A DNA stretch of 64,000 nucleotides. Source: Affinundibacterium amnicola (GTDB lineage: Bacteria; Pseudomonadota; Gammaproteobacteria; Burkholderiales; Burkholderiaceae_D). Positions 48,301 through 57,470 of the stretch are shown here, one piece after another. The first letter of the stretch is position 1. Each line of letters starts with the position of its first letter. The notes under the pieces were generated by a model. It was not told the DNA's origin, did no database searches, and saw nothing but the letters and a program-made list of their open reading frames with translations. Location: assembly GCF_014284275.1 (NCBI RefSeq), contig NZ_JACOFU010000002.1:604623-668622 (forward strand). The letters run 5' to 3'. The translations under genes and the position numbers were made by a program.

Positions 48301-49860
48301 ATGAAACGATTTATTTACTGTCTACAATGTTTTGCCTTTGTATTATTCTGCTCAGTATCGACTGATACTACCGCCAACACCGACGGCGTACTGAAACTCA
48401 CAAAAAAACTCAGCGAGCAAAAATCTGAGTTTCCAATCGACACCGATACTACTCCTGATATTGAGAAAGCCAGCGGAGATGAAATTCTCATCTTTACTGA
48501 ATCTGATTTATGGAACCGGATTCGACATGGCTATGCAATACCCAACTTAGACAATCAATTGGTTACTTATCAAACTAATTGGTATAGCGCACGTATCGAC
48601 TATTTGTTAAGGATCATTCAACGAGGTTCACGGTATTTGTATCACGTAGTTGACGCCTTAGATAAACGCGGTATGCCTACCGATTTAGCTTTACTTCCCT
48701 TCATCGAGTCAGCATTTAATCCAAATGCGATCTCGACTGCCAAGGCCTCTGGCATGTGGCAATTTATGCCAGCGACCGGGCGTGACTTCAATTTGCGTCA
48801 AAATATTTTTAAAGATGACCGACGTGGTGTCTTAGATTCAACCGAAGCAGCACTCGATTACCTGCAACGTTTATACAATATGTTCGGCGACTGGCAGCTG
48901 GCGCTAGCAGCCTATAATTGGGGAGAGGGTTCGGTTCAACGTGCAATCAAACGCCAGCAAGCGATGGGATTGCCAATTGACTTTGATAGCTTGTCAGCTT
49001 TAATGCCGAATGAAACAAAAAATTATGTACCAAAATTACAAGCAGTTAAAAATATCATTGGTCACCCGGAGCAATTTAACGTCATCTTGCCGCGCCTCGA
49101 CAATGAGCCCTATTTCACTAGTGTAAAAAACGAGAAAGACATAGACGTTCACCTCGCAGCAAAACTAGCTGAGCTGCCGCTAAGTGAATTCAAAGCATTA
49201 AATCCTCAATTTAATCGCCCTATCATTACGGGGGGCAATAACACCAGCATTCTTTTACCGATTGAAAATGCAAGTGTGTTTGAAAATAATTTCCTCAGCT
49301 GGAAAGGCGCTTACTCATCTTGGACCACCTTAAGTATCAACAAATCAGAACGCGTTGAGTCACTGGCCAATCGTTTCGGTTACAAGGCAGATGTCGTCAG
49401 AGAGGTCAACGCCATCCCAGCTAAAATGATTGTCAAGGCTGGGTCAACCATCTTGGTACCAAAAACGGCAAGATTTTCGGAGGAAAACATTCCTCAACAA
49501 ATCGCCGAGGATGCCCAATTACGCATCGAGCGGGCTGAGCCAGGTACACGTAAAATCATCGTCAAAATCGGCAAAAAAGATAGTTTAGCAAGCGTAGCGA
49601 AACGTTACAAACTAAATGTTACGGATATCAAATCGTGGAACGACTTGAATAGAGATCAAATTAAACCAGGTCAAAAACTTGTTTTACACATTGCAAAGCA
49701 AAGTTCGAAATCGCAACGGAACAATACACTATCAGGTAAATTAGCCAAAAATAAATCTAGTGTTCGAAATAAGGCTCTCGCAAGCACAAAGAAAGCAGTC
49801 AAAACTAAAAACAGCAAAGCAATCATTGTGGCAAATAGAAAAACAAAAAAACAAACCTAA
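48301..49860 (+). CDS. mltD: MltD-like membrane-bound lytic transglycosylase with LysM domains
   Basis: 519 aa from the ATG at 48301; the upstream frame from 48211 lies over the promoter. Signal sequence (about 1-24), then a goose-lysozyme-type SLT domain with LALLPFIESAFNPNA (catalytic Glu), GMWQFMPATG and LAAYNWGEGSVQRAI. Two LysM modules follow (about 365-415 and 445-490), and a Lys-rich tail of about 40 residues ends the protein. It cuts peptidoglycan glycan strands. Terminator downstream. Confidence 0.92.
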   Translation: MKRFIYCLQCFAFVLFCSVSTDTTANTDGVLKLTKKLSEQKSEFPIDTDTTPDIEKASGDEILIFTESDLWNRIRHGYAIPNLDNQLVTYQTNWYSARIDYLLRIIQRGSRYLYHVVDALDKRGMPTDLALLPFIESAFNPNAISTAKASGMWQFMPATGRDFNLRQNIFKDDRRGVLDSTEAALDYLQRLYNMFGDWQLALAAYNWGEGSVQRAIKRQQAMGLPIDFDSLSALMPNETKNYVPKLQAVKNIIGHPEQFNVILPRLDNEPYFTSVKNEKDIDVHLAAKLAELPLSEFKALNPQFNRPIITGGNNTSILLPIENASVFENNFLSWKGAYSSWTTLSINKSERVESLANRFGYKADVVREVNAIPAKMIVKAGSTILVPKTARFSEENIPQQIAEDAQLRIERAEPGTRKIIVKIGKKDSLASVAKRYKLNVTDIKSWNDLNRDQIKPGQKLVLHIAKQSSKSQRNNTLSGKLAKNKSSVRNKALASTKKAVKTKNSKAIIVANRKTKKQT

Positions 49861-49902
49861 TGTAATAATTTTTTTAATCTGTATTTATCCGATTAAAAAA
49901 GT

Positions 49903-49933
49903 AAAAAAGGCAGCTCAAAGCTGCCTTTTTTAT
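49903..49933. terminator. Bidirectional terminator
   Basis: AAAAAAGGCAGC / GCTGCCTTTTTT stem with a 5-base loop between the convergent mltD-like and TPR genes. Confidence 0.92.
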
Positions 49934-49950
49934 TGAACCGACGGAGTCAG

Positions 49951-51198
49951 TTACTTAGCCTGATTAGCGTAAATCACCCAGAATCGCGCCAACTCTGCAG
50001 TACCGTCTTTACCTTTAACGTTCTTCAGAATTTTCACACCAGCTGGTTTTTTGCCTGCCATCAAATATGCCATACCCAAATGTAAATCTGCATCATCTGC
50101 GAATTTCAGATTACCTTTTTTGATGCCTTGCTCCATCAAGCTAATACCTTTGTCGTATTCGCCACCAGCAGCTAAAGAAAATCCAAGATTCACCAAAGCA
50201 GTACCATCTGTACTTTTTTCTGCAGCCGCTTCAGCTGCAGCCAGACCAGCTTTTGCCTCTGCAACACGTTTCGCAGCCAAATCCTTCAAACGACCATGAC
50301 GCGCAGCTTCAGCTCCTGTACCTAATGCACCAGCTTTGTAGCCTTGCTCAATAATCTTAACCGCTTCAGTGGCGTTGCCATCTTGAATCGCCATTTGCGC
50401 CATTTCCATATAATCACTGGTCTTAGAAATCTGACCAACGGCCAATTTCAAACGGTACAAATCCATAGACAAACGAGATGAGAATTCTGGCTTACGCTCT
50501 ACGCTATTAAGCAAGTTAACCCAGTATTCTTTTTTACCATAGTGCATGACCAGCTTTTCCAAAGTCGCTAAGTATGCAACTTTGTCACTTTTCTGGACTG
50601 CAAATGCATAAGCCTCTAAAGTAGTTTGACTTGGTACACGACCAGCTTTCTCTGCGGCCTGAATTTCAGCACGTGTTTCCTTTAACGCCCCAGCATTGTC
50701 GCCGCTCATGGACTTCGCCTGAATCATGTACTGACGCGCTGAGCCATCAGTGCCACCTTCACTAAAATAACGCTCATACATCTTCGCCGCTTTAGCAAAG
50801 CTATTCGCTTTGAAATAAGAATTCGCCAAGACCTGAATTAACTGTAACTGTTCTTTAGCAGGCAGCTTATTTGCTGCCACAATGACTTCTGCCGAACGAA
50901 TCACCGCATCGTTATCCCCAGCAGCTGAAGCAACAGATAAGCGCATACGCTCAATAGTGAAAGTCTCATTGACAGTCTTATTGCCAACACGATCAGCCTC
51001 TTGCAACTTACCTAAAGCATCACGGTATTTTTTTGCTCTAAATAGCTCATTTGCCTGCTGTACAATTTTACCGACTTCTGCGCGCATCGCTTCTTGGGCA
51101 TAAGCGGTATTACCAGCTACGCCAGTTAATTCAGGAATAGTCGCACAGCCCATAGCTGCGATCAAAATAGCTAGTTGTGATAAGCGAAGATGCTTCAT
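49951..51198 (-). CDS. TPR-repeat exported protein downstream of the tonB cluster
   Basis: 415 aa from the ATG at 51198; the frame to 51216 begins at a TTG. Signal peptide with a cleavage near AYA|QEA (about 35), or a lipobox reading AAMGC (weak). The mature part is alpha-helical with TPR-like units (ANELFRAKKYRDALGKLQEADRV, NSYFKANSFAKAAKMYERYF, ALVNLGFSLAAGGEYDKGISLM). It lies behind the second exbD, but a strong terminator (51318-51342) separates them, so joint function with TonB is inferred from position only. Confidence 0.82.
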   Translation of the reverse strand: MKHLRLSQLAILIAAMGCATIPELTGVAGNTAYAQEAMRAEVGKIVQQANELFRAKKYRDALGKLQEADRVGNKTVNETFTIERMRLSVASAAGDNDAVIRSAEVIVAANKLPAKEQLQLIQVLANSYFKANSFAKAAKMYERYFSEGGTDGSARQYMIQAKSMSGDNAGALKETRAEIQAAEKAGRVPSQTTLEAYAFAVQKSDKVAYLATLEKLVMHYGKKEYWVNLLNSVERKPEFSSRLSMDLYRLKLAVGQISKTSDYMEMAQMAIQDGNATEAVKIIEQGYKAGALGTGAEAARHGRLKDLAAKRVAEAKAGLAAAEAAAEKSTDGTALVNLGFSLAAGGEYDKGISLMEQGIKKGNLKFADDADLHLGMAYLMAGKKPAGVKILKNVKGKDGTAELARFWVIYANQAK

Positions 51199-51317
51199 AT
51201 TTGATCTCTCAATCAATAAAATTAATAAATTTCGAACCTAATTTCAAACCTGAACAGCTGATTACCTAATTCAGAGTGGTAAGCCATCACACTCCAGTCA
51301 AGCATAACTCAGAATAC

Positions 51318-51342
51318 AAAAAAAGGCAGGGAAATCCCCGCC
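51318..51342 (-). terminator. Rho-independent terminator after exbD2
   Basis: Perfect 7-base stem GGCGGGG-ATTT-CCCTGCC (one G-U), then seven T residues on the reverse strand, 52 bases after the exbD2 stop. It ends the tonB-exbB-exbD-exbD transcript before the TPR gene. Confidence 0.88.
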
Positions 51343-51393
51343 CTCTTTCGTTAAACAATCGTATGAATTAATATGATTAACTCAAAACAAGTA

Positions 51394-51825
51394 TTAATTT
51401 TTTAAGAACTGTTCGTTACCGATCATACCCAATTTCGTGATACCACGACTTTGAGCTGAGGCCATCACGGCAGCGACAGACTTATAAGATACTAAACGAT
51501 TTGGCTGTAAATGAATCTCAGGTTGTGGACTCATTGCTGCAGCCTCTGACAACTTGGATTCTAACTGAGAACGATTCACAACTTCACCGTTCCAAGTCAT
51601 TGTGCCATCAAAATCAACATCAATTTTTACCACTGTAGGAAGTACATCCGGAGGTGGCTGATTGGTGTTTTGCGGCATATTTAAATTGACCGCGTGATTT
51701 GCAATTGGAAGTGTCGTGATAAACATAATGATCAACACCAACATAACGTCGATCATTGGTGTCATATTCATTTCCATCATTGGTTCTGGCTCACCACCAG
51801 AACCGGAGCTCATATTCATGCCCAT
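51394..51825 (-). CDS. exbD: ExbD/TolR family protein, second copy
   Basis: 143 aa. One helix with the conserved Asp (MTPMIDVMLVLIIMFITTLPI) and a periplasmic domain. It follows the first exbD by 12 bases and diverges clearly from it. Two ExbD-like proteins with one ExbB and one TonB form the arrangement seen in several Burkholderiales and Xanthomonas TonB clusters. It should work with the ExbB encoded at 52384. Confidence 0.92.
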   Translation of the reverse strand: MGMNMSSGSGGEPEPMMEMNMTPMIDVMLVLIIMFITTLPIANHAVNLNMPQNTNQPPPDVLPTVVKIDVDFDGTMTWNGEVVNRSQLESKLSEAAAMSPQPEIHLQPNRLVSYKSVAAVMASAQSRGITKLGMIGNEQFLKN

Positions 51826-51837
51826 GCGATTCTCCTA

Positions 51838-52269
51838 TTAGCCTTTCGGTGGTGGTTCAAGTACGAAACCAACTTTTGCGATACCTGCACGTTGCACTGT
51901 CAAAATCGTTTTACCGATAGACTCATAGCGTGCATTTTGATCGCCACGAATATGCACTTCAGGTTGCGGAACTTTAACTGCTTCTTTCGACATCAATTCC
52001 ATCAAAGCATCATCTGAAGCGACCGGAGTACGAATACCACCCCAGTAAATATCACCATCTTTACTTACCGTAATAATGACATTTTTTGCATCCGGATGAT
52101 AATCTTCATTCTTTTCAGGTGGAAGAGAGACTTTTGTTAAGTCTAAAACTACTGGTGATGTAATGATAAAGATGATCAACAAGACCAACATAATATCCAC
52201 AAGTGGTGTGGTATTAATGGTGCTGTTGACTTGGTCTTCACCGCCGCCACCGCCGATTTGCATTCCCAT
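51838..52269 (-). CDS. exbD: ExbD/TolR family protein, first copy
   Basis: 143 aa: TTPLVDIMLVLLIIFIITSPVVL gives the membrane helix with the channel Asp; periplasmic domain follows. It is 114 bases downstream of exbB, and a perfect 15-base hairpin lies between them. Part of the proton channel that energises TonB. Confidence 0.92.
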   Translation of the reverse strand: MGMQIGGGGGEDQVNSTINTTPLVDIMLVLLIIFIITSPVVLDLTKVSLPPEKNEDYHPDAKNVIITVSKDGDIYWGGIRTPVASDDALMELMSKEAVKVPQPEVHIRGDQNARYESIGKTILTVQRAGIAKVGFVLEPPPKG

Positions 52270-52312
52270 AATATTTTCTCTTTAGTGAATTCACTTCGCT
52301 TACTTCAAATAG

Positions 52313-52345
52313 ATTCAAACTGAATCTATTTGAAGCGAAAGAATT
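52313..52345 (-). other. Perfect intercistronic hairpin between exbB and exbD
   Basis: CTTCAAATAGATTCA pairs exactly with TGAATCTATTTGAAG around a 3-base loop. No T-run follows on the reverse strand, so it is not a standard terminator. It may stabilise or process the mRNA. Confidence 0.6.
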
Positions 52346-52383
52346 ATCGTAATAAAAAACTACTTACTTCTTTATTACTCAGA

Positions 52384-53271
52384 TTACTTATTTGAGTTAG
52401 CTTTGTTCATTGCACCAGACAACACTACAGAGTGCAAGTCAGCGCCAAATGCATTTACTTCTTCCATTGCAGCCTTGTTACGACGCAACAAGTAGTTGTA
52501 ACCCAAAACTGCTGGAACCGCTACAGCCAAACCGATCGCAGTCATGATCAAAGCGGCACCAACTGGACCCGCAACTTTATCGATAGAAGAGTTACCTGTA
52601 GAACCAATCGCAACCAATGCGTGGTAAATACCCATAACTGTACCGAACAAACCGATAAACGGTGCTGTAGAACCAACCGTTGCCAAGAATGTCAAACCTT
52701 CACCCAAACGGCTTTGTACTTTATCAACTGAACGTTGGATAGACATTGTCACCCATGAGTTCAAATCGATCTGTTCCAACAAAGCACCTTCATGATGTTC
52801 GCTTGCGCTAACAGCTGAATCCGCGATGAAACGGAATGGGCTGCCTTCTTTCAAAGTTGCCAAACCAGCAGCAACATTTGCAGCTTTCCAGAACTTGCGA
52901 GCTTCTTTTGCTTGAGCATTTAATTTAGACAGATCAACGATCTTCGTGATCAAGATGTACCAGCTACCCATTGACATGATTAACATGATTGCTAATGTAA
53001 TCTGATCAACTAAAGTACCTTCTTTGATCAAGTGTGACAAACTGTATTGATCAACTACTTCTGGTTGCGGCTCTGCAGCTGGAACAGATGCATCAGCAGC
53101 AGGTGCTTCAGCTGGCGCTGGCGCAGCTTCTGCGGATGCAGCAGTTGCTTCAGTTGCAGATGCAGCAGAAGCAGTAGTTTCTTGTGCGAATACTGGAGCA
53201 GTTGTCATTGAAGCTGTCAATGCAAACAAAATTGCCGCCAGGAATGTGCTTACTTTAGCGCGGGTTTTCAT
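52384..53271 (-). CDS. exbB: ExbB/TolQ-family proton channel protein with periplasmic Ala/Pro-rich N-terminus
   Basis: 295 aa. A signal peptide (cut near VFA|QET, 29) is followed by a Glu/Pro/Ala-rich stretch (about 30-75), then three helices of the ExbB core (TFLATVGSTAPFIGLFGTVMGIYHALVAI). It forms the proton channel with ExbD to energise TonB at the inner membrane. The long N-terminal region is typical of ExbB in betaproteobacteria. Located between tonB and the two exbD genes. Confidence 0.93.
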   Translation of the reverse strand: MKTRAKVSTFLAAILFALTASMTTAPVFAQETTASAASATEATAASAEAAPAPAEAPAADASVPAAEPQPEVVDQYSLSHLIKEGTLVDQITLAIMLIMSMGSWYILITKIVDLSKLNAQAKEARKFWKAANVAAGLATLKEGSPFRFIADSAVSASEHHEGALLEQIDLNSWVTMSIQRSVDKVQSRLGEGLTFLATVGSTAPFIGLFGTVMGIYHALVAIGSTGNSSIDKVAGPVGAALIMTAIGLAVAVPAVLGYNYLLRRNKAAMEEVNAFGADLHSVVLSGAMNKANSNK

Positions 53272-53363
53272 GTAGATACTTCCTTTAAAAAAAATTTAAT
53301 ACTTACGTTGGTTGTGAGTAAAACGATACTTTTTTATGACTCTTGTTACATGTTGGCTCTGTT

Positions 53364-54032
53364 TTAATCAAGCTTCCAAACGTATTCAACTTGAGTCGTG
53401 GTAGCCTGCGGTTTGCCATCCACTGTTCCAGGTTTGTTTTTGCACGACCCAGACAACAATTGGGCACGCACTGCATTATCTAGACCCCTGAACCCACTAG
53501 ATTTTGCGATTACTACATCGGTGACTGCTCCATCTGCACCAATAGTAACTGTCAATCTTGTCACACCAGTTTCTTCGTTACGCAATGACGTACGTGGATA
53601 CTCAGGTGTGCAACCAGCTTGTTGAAAATCAACACGGCCTGGAATAATTACTGGGCCTGCTGGTGCTTTTGGCGCTTCTGCTACTGGCGCTGGTGCCTTC
53701 GTCAACACATTGCTATCTGGTTTCACGTTAGAAACTGTAGAGATAGCGTTTGGTGATGGAGCCTGTTGCGCAACCTGAACCTCTGGAGGAGGAATAAATG
53801 GTGGCGGCGGCGTCATCAACTTAGGTGGCGGCGGTGGCGGTGTATCAGGTGGTGGTGGTGGCGGTGGTGGAGTTTCCTTTACCACAGCTTCCATCGGCTT
53901 CTGAATGAACGCAGCCACTTTACTACCTAAGCCGTTCAACAAAGCCCAGCCTAAAACAACGTGAAAAACAATTACCAAACCTAAACCTAAAAATTTCTTT
54001 CCCGGTTCCTGTTGGCGTCCTGAAAAATCCAT
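53364..54032 (-). CDS. tonB: TonB energy transducer
   Basis: 222 aa. N-terminal helix (about 14-33, FLGLGLVIVFHVVLGWALL), a Pro-rich periplasmic spacer with two runs of Pro (PPPPPPPPDTPPPPPP), and a C-terminal TonB domain (TPEYPRTSLRNEETGVTRLTVTIG). It connects proton force to outer-membrane receptors for siderophores or cobalamin. Strong GGAGGAGTAGGT ribosome site. First gene of tonB-exbB-exbD-exbD, with a 1-kb empty region upstream. Confidence 0.95.
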   Translation of the reverse strand: MDFSGRQQEPGKKFLGLGLVIVFHVVLGWALLNGLGSKVAAFIQKPMEAVVKETPPPPPPPPDTPPPPPPKLMTPPPPFIPPPEVQVAQQAPSPNAISTVSNVKPDSNVLTKAPAPVAEAPKAPAGPVIIPGRVDFQQAGCTPEYPRTSLRNEETGVTRLTVTIGADGAVTDVVIAKSSGFRGLDNAVRAQLLSGSCKNKPGTVDGKPQATTTQVEYVWKLD

Positions 54033-54104
54033 ACCTACTCCTCCAATACCACAACAATTTCAATTAGGTTCAAACGCGCGAAACTTTAGCTCTAAATTAA
54101 TTTA

Positions 54105-54119
54105 TTCAAGAATCTTGAA
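54105..54119. promoter_or_regulatory. Palindromic operator candidate upstream of tonB
   Basis: TTCAAG-AAT-CTTGAA, a perfect palindrome 73 bases upstream of the tonB ATG. A possible regulator site; the regulator is not identified. Confidence 0.35.
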
Positions 54120-54197
54120 ATTCGTGAATTAACATCAATCTAAACAACAAGCAATTCGCTCATCAATTAACAGCATTGACTCACCGTTTGCGCCCCC

Positions 54198-54249
54198 ATA
54201 CTTACTTTGGATTGTCAGAACCGTGGCTTCAACATACCCAAGTAAGTAT
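54198..54249. repeat. Inverted repeat upstream of tonB
   Basis: ATACTTACTTTGG (54198-54210) against CCCAAGTAAGTAT (54237-54249), one mismatch in 13, with a 26-base loop. A third TTTACTTAC lies at 54254-54262. May be an operator or the end of an untranslated RNA. Confidence 0.45.
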
Positions 54250-55064
54250 TACTATTTACTTACAAATCGTTTAGTCACCTTCAGACGATTGAATTACAAC
54301 TAAGACAATCGCCAAATTCAAATCATATCTTAAAGATACATTGAAAATTGAAGCGGCTGTTTTGTTATTCGTTAGCAAGAGAAATTCTTCTAATTAACTA
54401 TCAACAAAACATTGTTTTTTTTAAATCTTTGCGAAAAACAGCGCCTATTTTGACACAAACAAAGCAATGAATGGAAGTTGCTTTTATGCTGCTTTGCAAC
54501 ATTAAATTATCTTCAAAACAAAAGCTTCTCATTGCGCAATATCTATTTAATCACATCGACAGTTAAATTCATTAAAAAGTGAATTCATTATTATTCACAA
54601 AAACACCGTCAATATATTAACTTCTTTTCTTGCGGCAACGATTCTAATAGGAAATACTTGAAAAATGCAAAGTAAACCTAAAAAAGCAGCCCAAACTAAA
54701 GCAGTTCTGCAACAAATTAATTTTTTCGCCCTTCATCTATTGCCCCTTCATTCGCATAACGTCGAACATCAACATGCAGCGTGGAAGGCCTTAGATAATA
54801 CATCAATGCGAATAGAGTTTAGTTATTATTTGCCCTAACTGTCTTGAACAACTACAATTCTGACCTGTCAGTAAATTTTGCGTCCAAAGTGGACATCTAA
54901 TCTTTTCCCCCGTAACACCTGCGCCCTGTCAATATGGACTGATTCATTTTGGTCTTTCAACTTAAGAGCATTTGTTCCGTTCCGGGAAACTGATTTATAG
55001 CTACTAACGCATTAACATTCGTCTAAAAACCTTAGCGCAAGATCGTGCGGCTATTCCAGCACTT

Positions 55065-55079
55065 CCCTCATGGTGAGGG
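55065..55079 (+). other. Small hairpin in the fabI leader
   Basis: CCCTCA-TGG-TGAGGG, 33 bases before the fabI ATG. Perfect 6-base stem with a 3-base loop; role unknown. Confidence 0.4.
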
Positions 55080-55111
55080 CCATTTATCTTGCGGTAACAC
55101 CTGGAGTTGAT

Positions 55112-55894
55112 ATGGCATTTTTGCAAGGCAAAAAAATTCTCATTACTGGTTTGTTATCAAACCGCTCAATAGCCTATGGTATTGCGCAAGCTTGTCATCG
55201 TGAAGGCGCGGAGCTGGCCTTTACCTATGTTGGGGAGCGCTTTAAAGACCGCATTACAGAGTTCGCAAAAGAATTCAATAGCGAACTCGTATTTGATTGT
55301 GATGTCAGCAGCGATGAACAAATCAATGCAGTCTTCACAGATTTAGCAAAGTCTTGGGATAAATTAGATGGCGTCGTGCACGCGATTGGATTCGCACCGC
55401 GTGAAGCGATTGCTGGCGATTTCCTCGATGGCTTCTCGCGCGAAGCATTCCGTGTTGCGCATGATATTTCAGCGTATAGTTTTCCAGCATTAGCAAAAGC
55501 AGCGCTGCCGATGATGAACGAAAATTCATCATTGCTGACCTTATCGTATTTGGGCGCAATTCGTGCAATCCCTTACTACAATACAATGGGTTTAGCCAAA
55601 GCTTCACTCGAAGCAAGTGTGCGTTATCTGGCAGAAAATCTAGGCAAAAAAGGCATCCGCGTTAACGGCATTTCTGCTGGCCCTATCAAAACTTTGGCTG
55701 CCAGTGGCATTAAAGATTTCAGCACATTACTTGGCTTTGTTGCCGAACATGCTCCTTTGCGCCGCAATGTAACCATCGAAGAAGTCGGCAACACTGCCGC
55801 ATTCTTGCTATCTCCATTAGCTAGTGGAATTACTGGTGAAATTACTTATGTAGATGGCGGGTTCTCACACGTAATGGGTTTAACACCTGATTAA
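55112..55894 (+). CDS. fabI: Enoyl-[acyl-carrier-protein] reductase [NADH]
   Basis: 260 aa from the ATG at 55112 with a GGAG ribosome site. The FabI form is shown by [16 protein letters not shown], Tyr146, Tyr156, Met159 and Lys163 (YYNTMGLAK), the same positions as in E. coli FabI. It reduces enoyl-ACP in the last step of fatty acid elongation and is the triclosan target. Single gene, convergent with modC. Confidence 0.97.
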   Translation: MAFLQGKKILITGLLSNRSIAYGIAQACHREGAELAFTYVGERFKDRITEFAKEFNSELVFDCDVSSDEQINAVFTDLAKSWDKLDGVVHAIGFAPREAIAGDFLDGFSREAFRVAHDISAYSFPALAKAALPMMNENSSLLTLSYLGAIRAIPYYNTMGLAKASLEASVRYLAENLGKKGIRVNGISAGPIKTLAASGIKDFSTLLGFVAEHAPLRRNVTIEEVGNTAAFLLSPLASGITGEITYVDGGFSHVMGLTPD

Positions 55895-55902
55895 TTACTC
55901 AT

Positions 55903-56781
55903 CTAACGTAGTCGCGTAATTTGCGGGCTGAAAGCTTTGGTCGAGATCGCAATCTGATCACCAACTATCAGCCCTTTTATATCTTCTTGAGACGCAATAA
56001 TTTCAATAATTTCCTGTCCAATTAGAAGCGACACAACGCACACAACCTCCTCAATTCGAATCGCCAAAACCTGTGCCTGCAGATGTAATTTTCCTTGGTT
56101 TTTTTGCTGCAAAAAGACCTGATGTGGGCTGCCGCGACGAGCTACTTTTCCAGCTTCTATCAAAATAACTTTTTGACTTAATTTAAATACTTCAGCGATA
56201 TCGTGACTGACGATAATCATCGACATTCCCAATTCGCGATGCATCATTTGCAAATGATCCTGCATTTGCAATCGGATGTGTTGATCTAACGCAGACAGCG
56301 GCTCATCTAACAAAAGCAATTTTGGCCTACGCGCTAACGCACGAGCCAAGGCAACTCTTTGCTTTTGCCCGCCGGATAAATATTGGACCGCTTGTGTTTG
56401 CAGGTTTGATAAATCGCTTAGCTCTAATAATTGATTTACCCACGATGTAGATTTTGAGCCAGCAGCAAACGCAATATTTTCACGGACATTCAAATGAGGA
56501 AATAATGCATAATTTTGAAACACCATACCGATAGAACGTGACGGTGTAGCCAAATTAATTTTGTGGTCTGAATCAAACCAGACTTCACCATCAAACACAA
56601 TCCGACCATGATCTGGCGCTACCAAGCCAGCCAACATGCGTAAAATACTCGTCTTACCGACGCCAGATTGTCCAAATAGCGCAAGTGATTCGGATGCGTT
56701 TAATTGCAATTGAAGATCAAGTTCAAATTTCCCTTGTGCTCCCTCCAAGCGCTTTTGAATTTGCAGTTCTAAGATAGACAT
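55903..56781 (-). CDS. modC: Molybdate ABC transporter ATP-binding protein
   Basis: About 292 aa from the ATG at 56781; a TTG at 56793 overlaps the modB stop and would add four residues. Walker A FGQSGVGKTSILRML, signature LSGGQKQRVALARAL, Walker B LLLLDEPLSALD and switch His (SHD). One TOBE domain at the C-terminus (about 230-292). Last gene of modA-mop-modB-modC; ends close to the fabI stop on the other strand. Confidence 0.93.
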   Translation of the reverse strand: MSILELQIQKRLEGAQGKFELDLQLQLNASESLALFGQSGVGKTSILRMLAGLVAPDHGRIVFDGEVWFDSDHKINLATPSRSIGMVFQNYALFPHLNVRENIAFAAGSKSTSWVNQLLELSDLSNLQTQAVQYLSGGQKQRVALARALARRPKLLLLDEPLSALDQHIRLQMQDHLQMMHRELGMSMIIVSHDIAEVFKLSQKVILIEAGKVARRGSPHQVFLQQKNQGKLHLQAQVLAIRIEEVVCVVSLLIGQEIIEIIASQEDIKGLIVGDQIAISTKAFSPQITRLR

Positions 56782-56789
56782 AGGGACAA

Positions 56790-57470
56790 TCAAAATTTCT
56801 CTGGATAGCGACGTTTTCCGATGTACACCGCAGTCAAAATCAGAAAACTAAGCACAACCAAAACCAATGAATAAAAATGTGCGGCGCCATACTGAAGACT
56901 TTCTACTTCATCGTAAATTGCAATTGAAGCGACCTTGGTAACGCCGGGAATATTCCCACCTATCATCAACACGACACCAAACTCTCCTACAGTATGCGCG
57001 AAACTCAACACGATTCCACTCAGGATGGATGACTTCATATTCGGCAATAGAACCTTAAAAAGCGTTTGTACTTTGGTTTGCCCTAAAGTGTAGGCTGCAT
57101 CTCTTAAATCGGTCGGTAAATTTTGCAAACCTGTTTGCAATGCCTGCACCATAAATGGCAAACTAAAAATAATCGAGCCTAATAAAATTCCTAAAAAAGT
57201 AAAACTCAAACGTAGATCGAAGTTCGTCAGTAACCACGCACCGAATCCACTTTGCGGGCTGAATGTCAACAACAAATAAAATCCCAGCACTGATGGAGGC
57301 AACACCAAAGGCATACTAAGCAATGCTTCCCAAAATGGTTTGAAACGACTTTGGGAAAACGCCAAAACATAAGCTATTGGCAAACCAATGACAAACAAGA
57401 TCATCGTGGTTAAAGTTGCTAACTGAAAGCTCAACCATAATGGTTGCCAGTCATATGCCGCGAAAGTCAT
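56790..57470 (-). CDS. modB: Molybdate ABC transporter permease
   Basis: 226 aa with five or six helices and the binding-protein-dependent transport motif (DAAYTLGQTKVQTLFKVLLPNMKSSILSGIVLSFAHTVGEFGVVLMIGG). Standard ModB length. The start overlaps the mop gene by 4 bases. Confidence 0.95.
   Translation of the reverse strand: MTFAAYDWQPLWLSFQLATLTTMILFVIGLPIAYVLAFSQSRFKPFWEALLSMPLVLPPSVLGFYLLLTFSPQSGFGAWLLTNFDLRLSFTFLGILLGSIIFSLPFMVQALQTGLQNLPTDLRDAAYTLGQTKVQTLFKVLLPNMKSSILSGIVLSFAHTVGEFGVVLMIGGNIPGVTKVASIAIYDEVESLQYGAAHFYSLVLVVLSFLILTAVYIGKRRYPEKF

Larger units (their letters stand above)
54033..55111. other. Large AT-rich intergenic region between tonB and fabI
   Basis: About 1080 bases, divergent from both genes, with no convincing ORF, tRNA or known RNA. 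Visible structures: a perfect palindrome at 54105-54119, an inverted repeat at 54198-54249, and a small hairpin at 55065-55079 in front of fabI. No clear Fur-type GATAATGATAATC box was found. Confidence 0.6.

Noticed and set aside
54033..54180. Fur box upstream of tonB
   Set aside because: No stretch resembles the GATAATGATAATCATTATC consensus well; the palindrome TTCAAG..CTTGAA is of another type.
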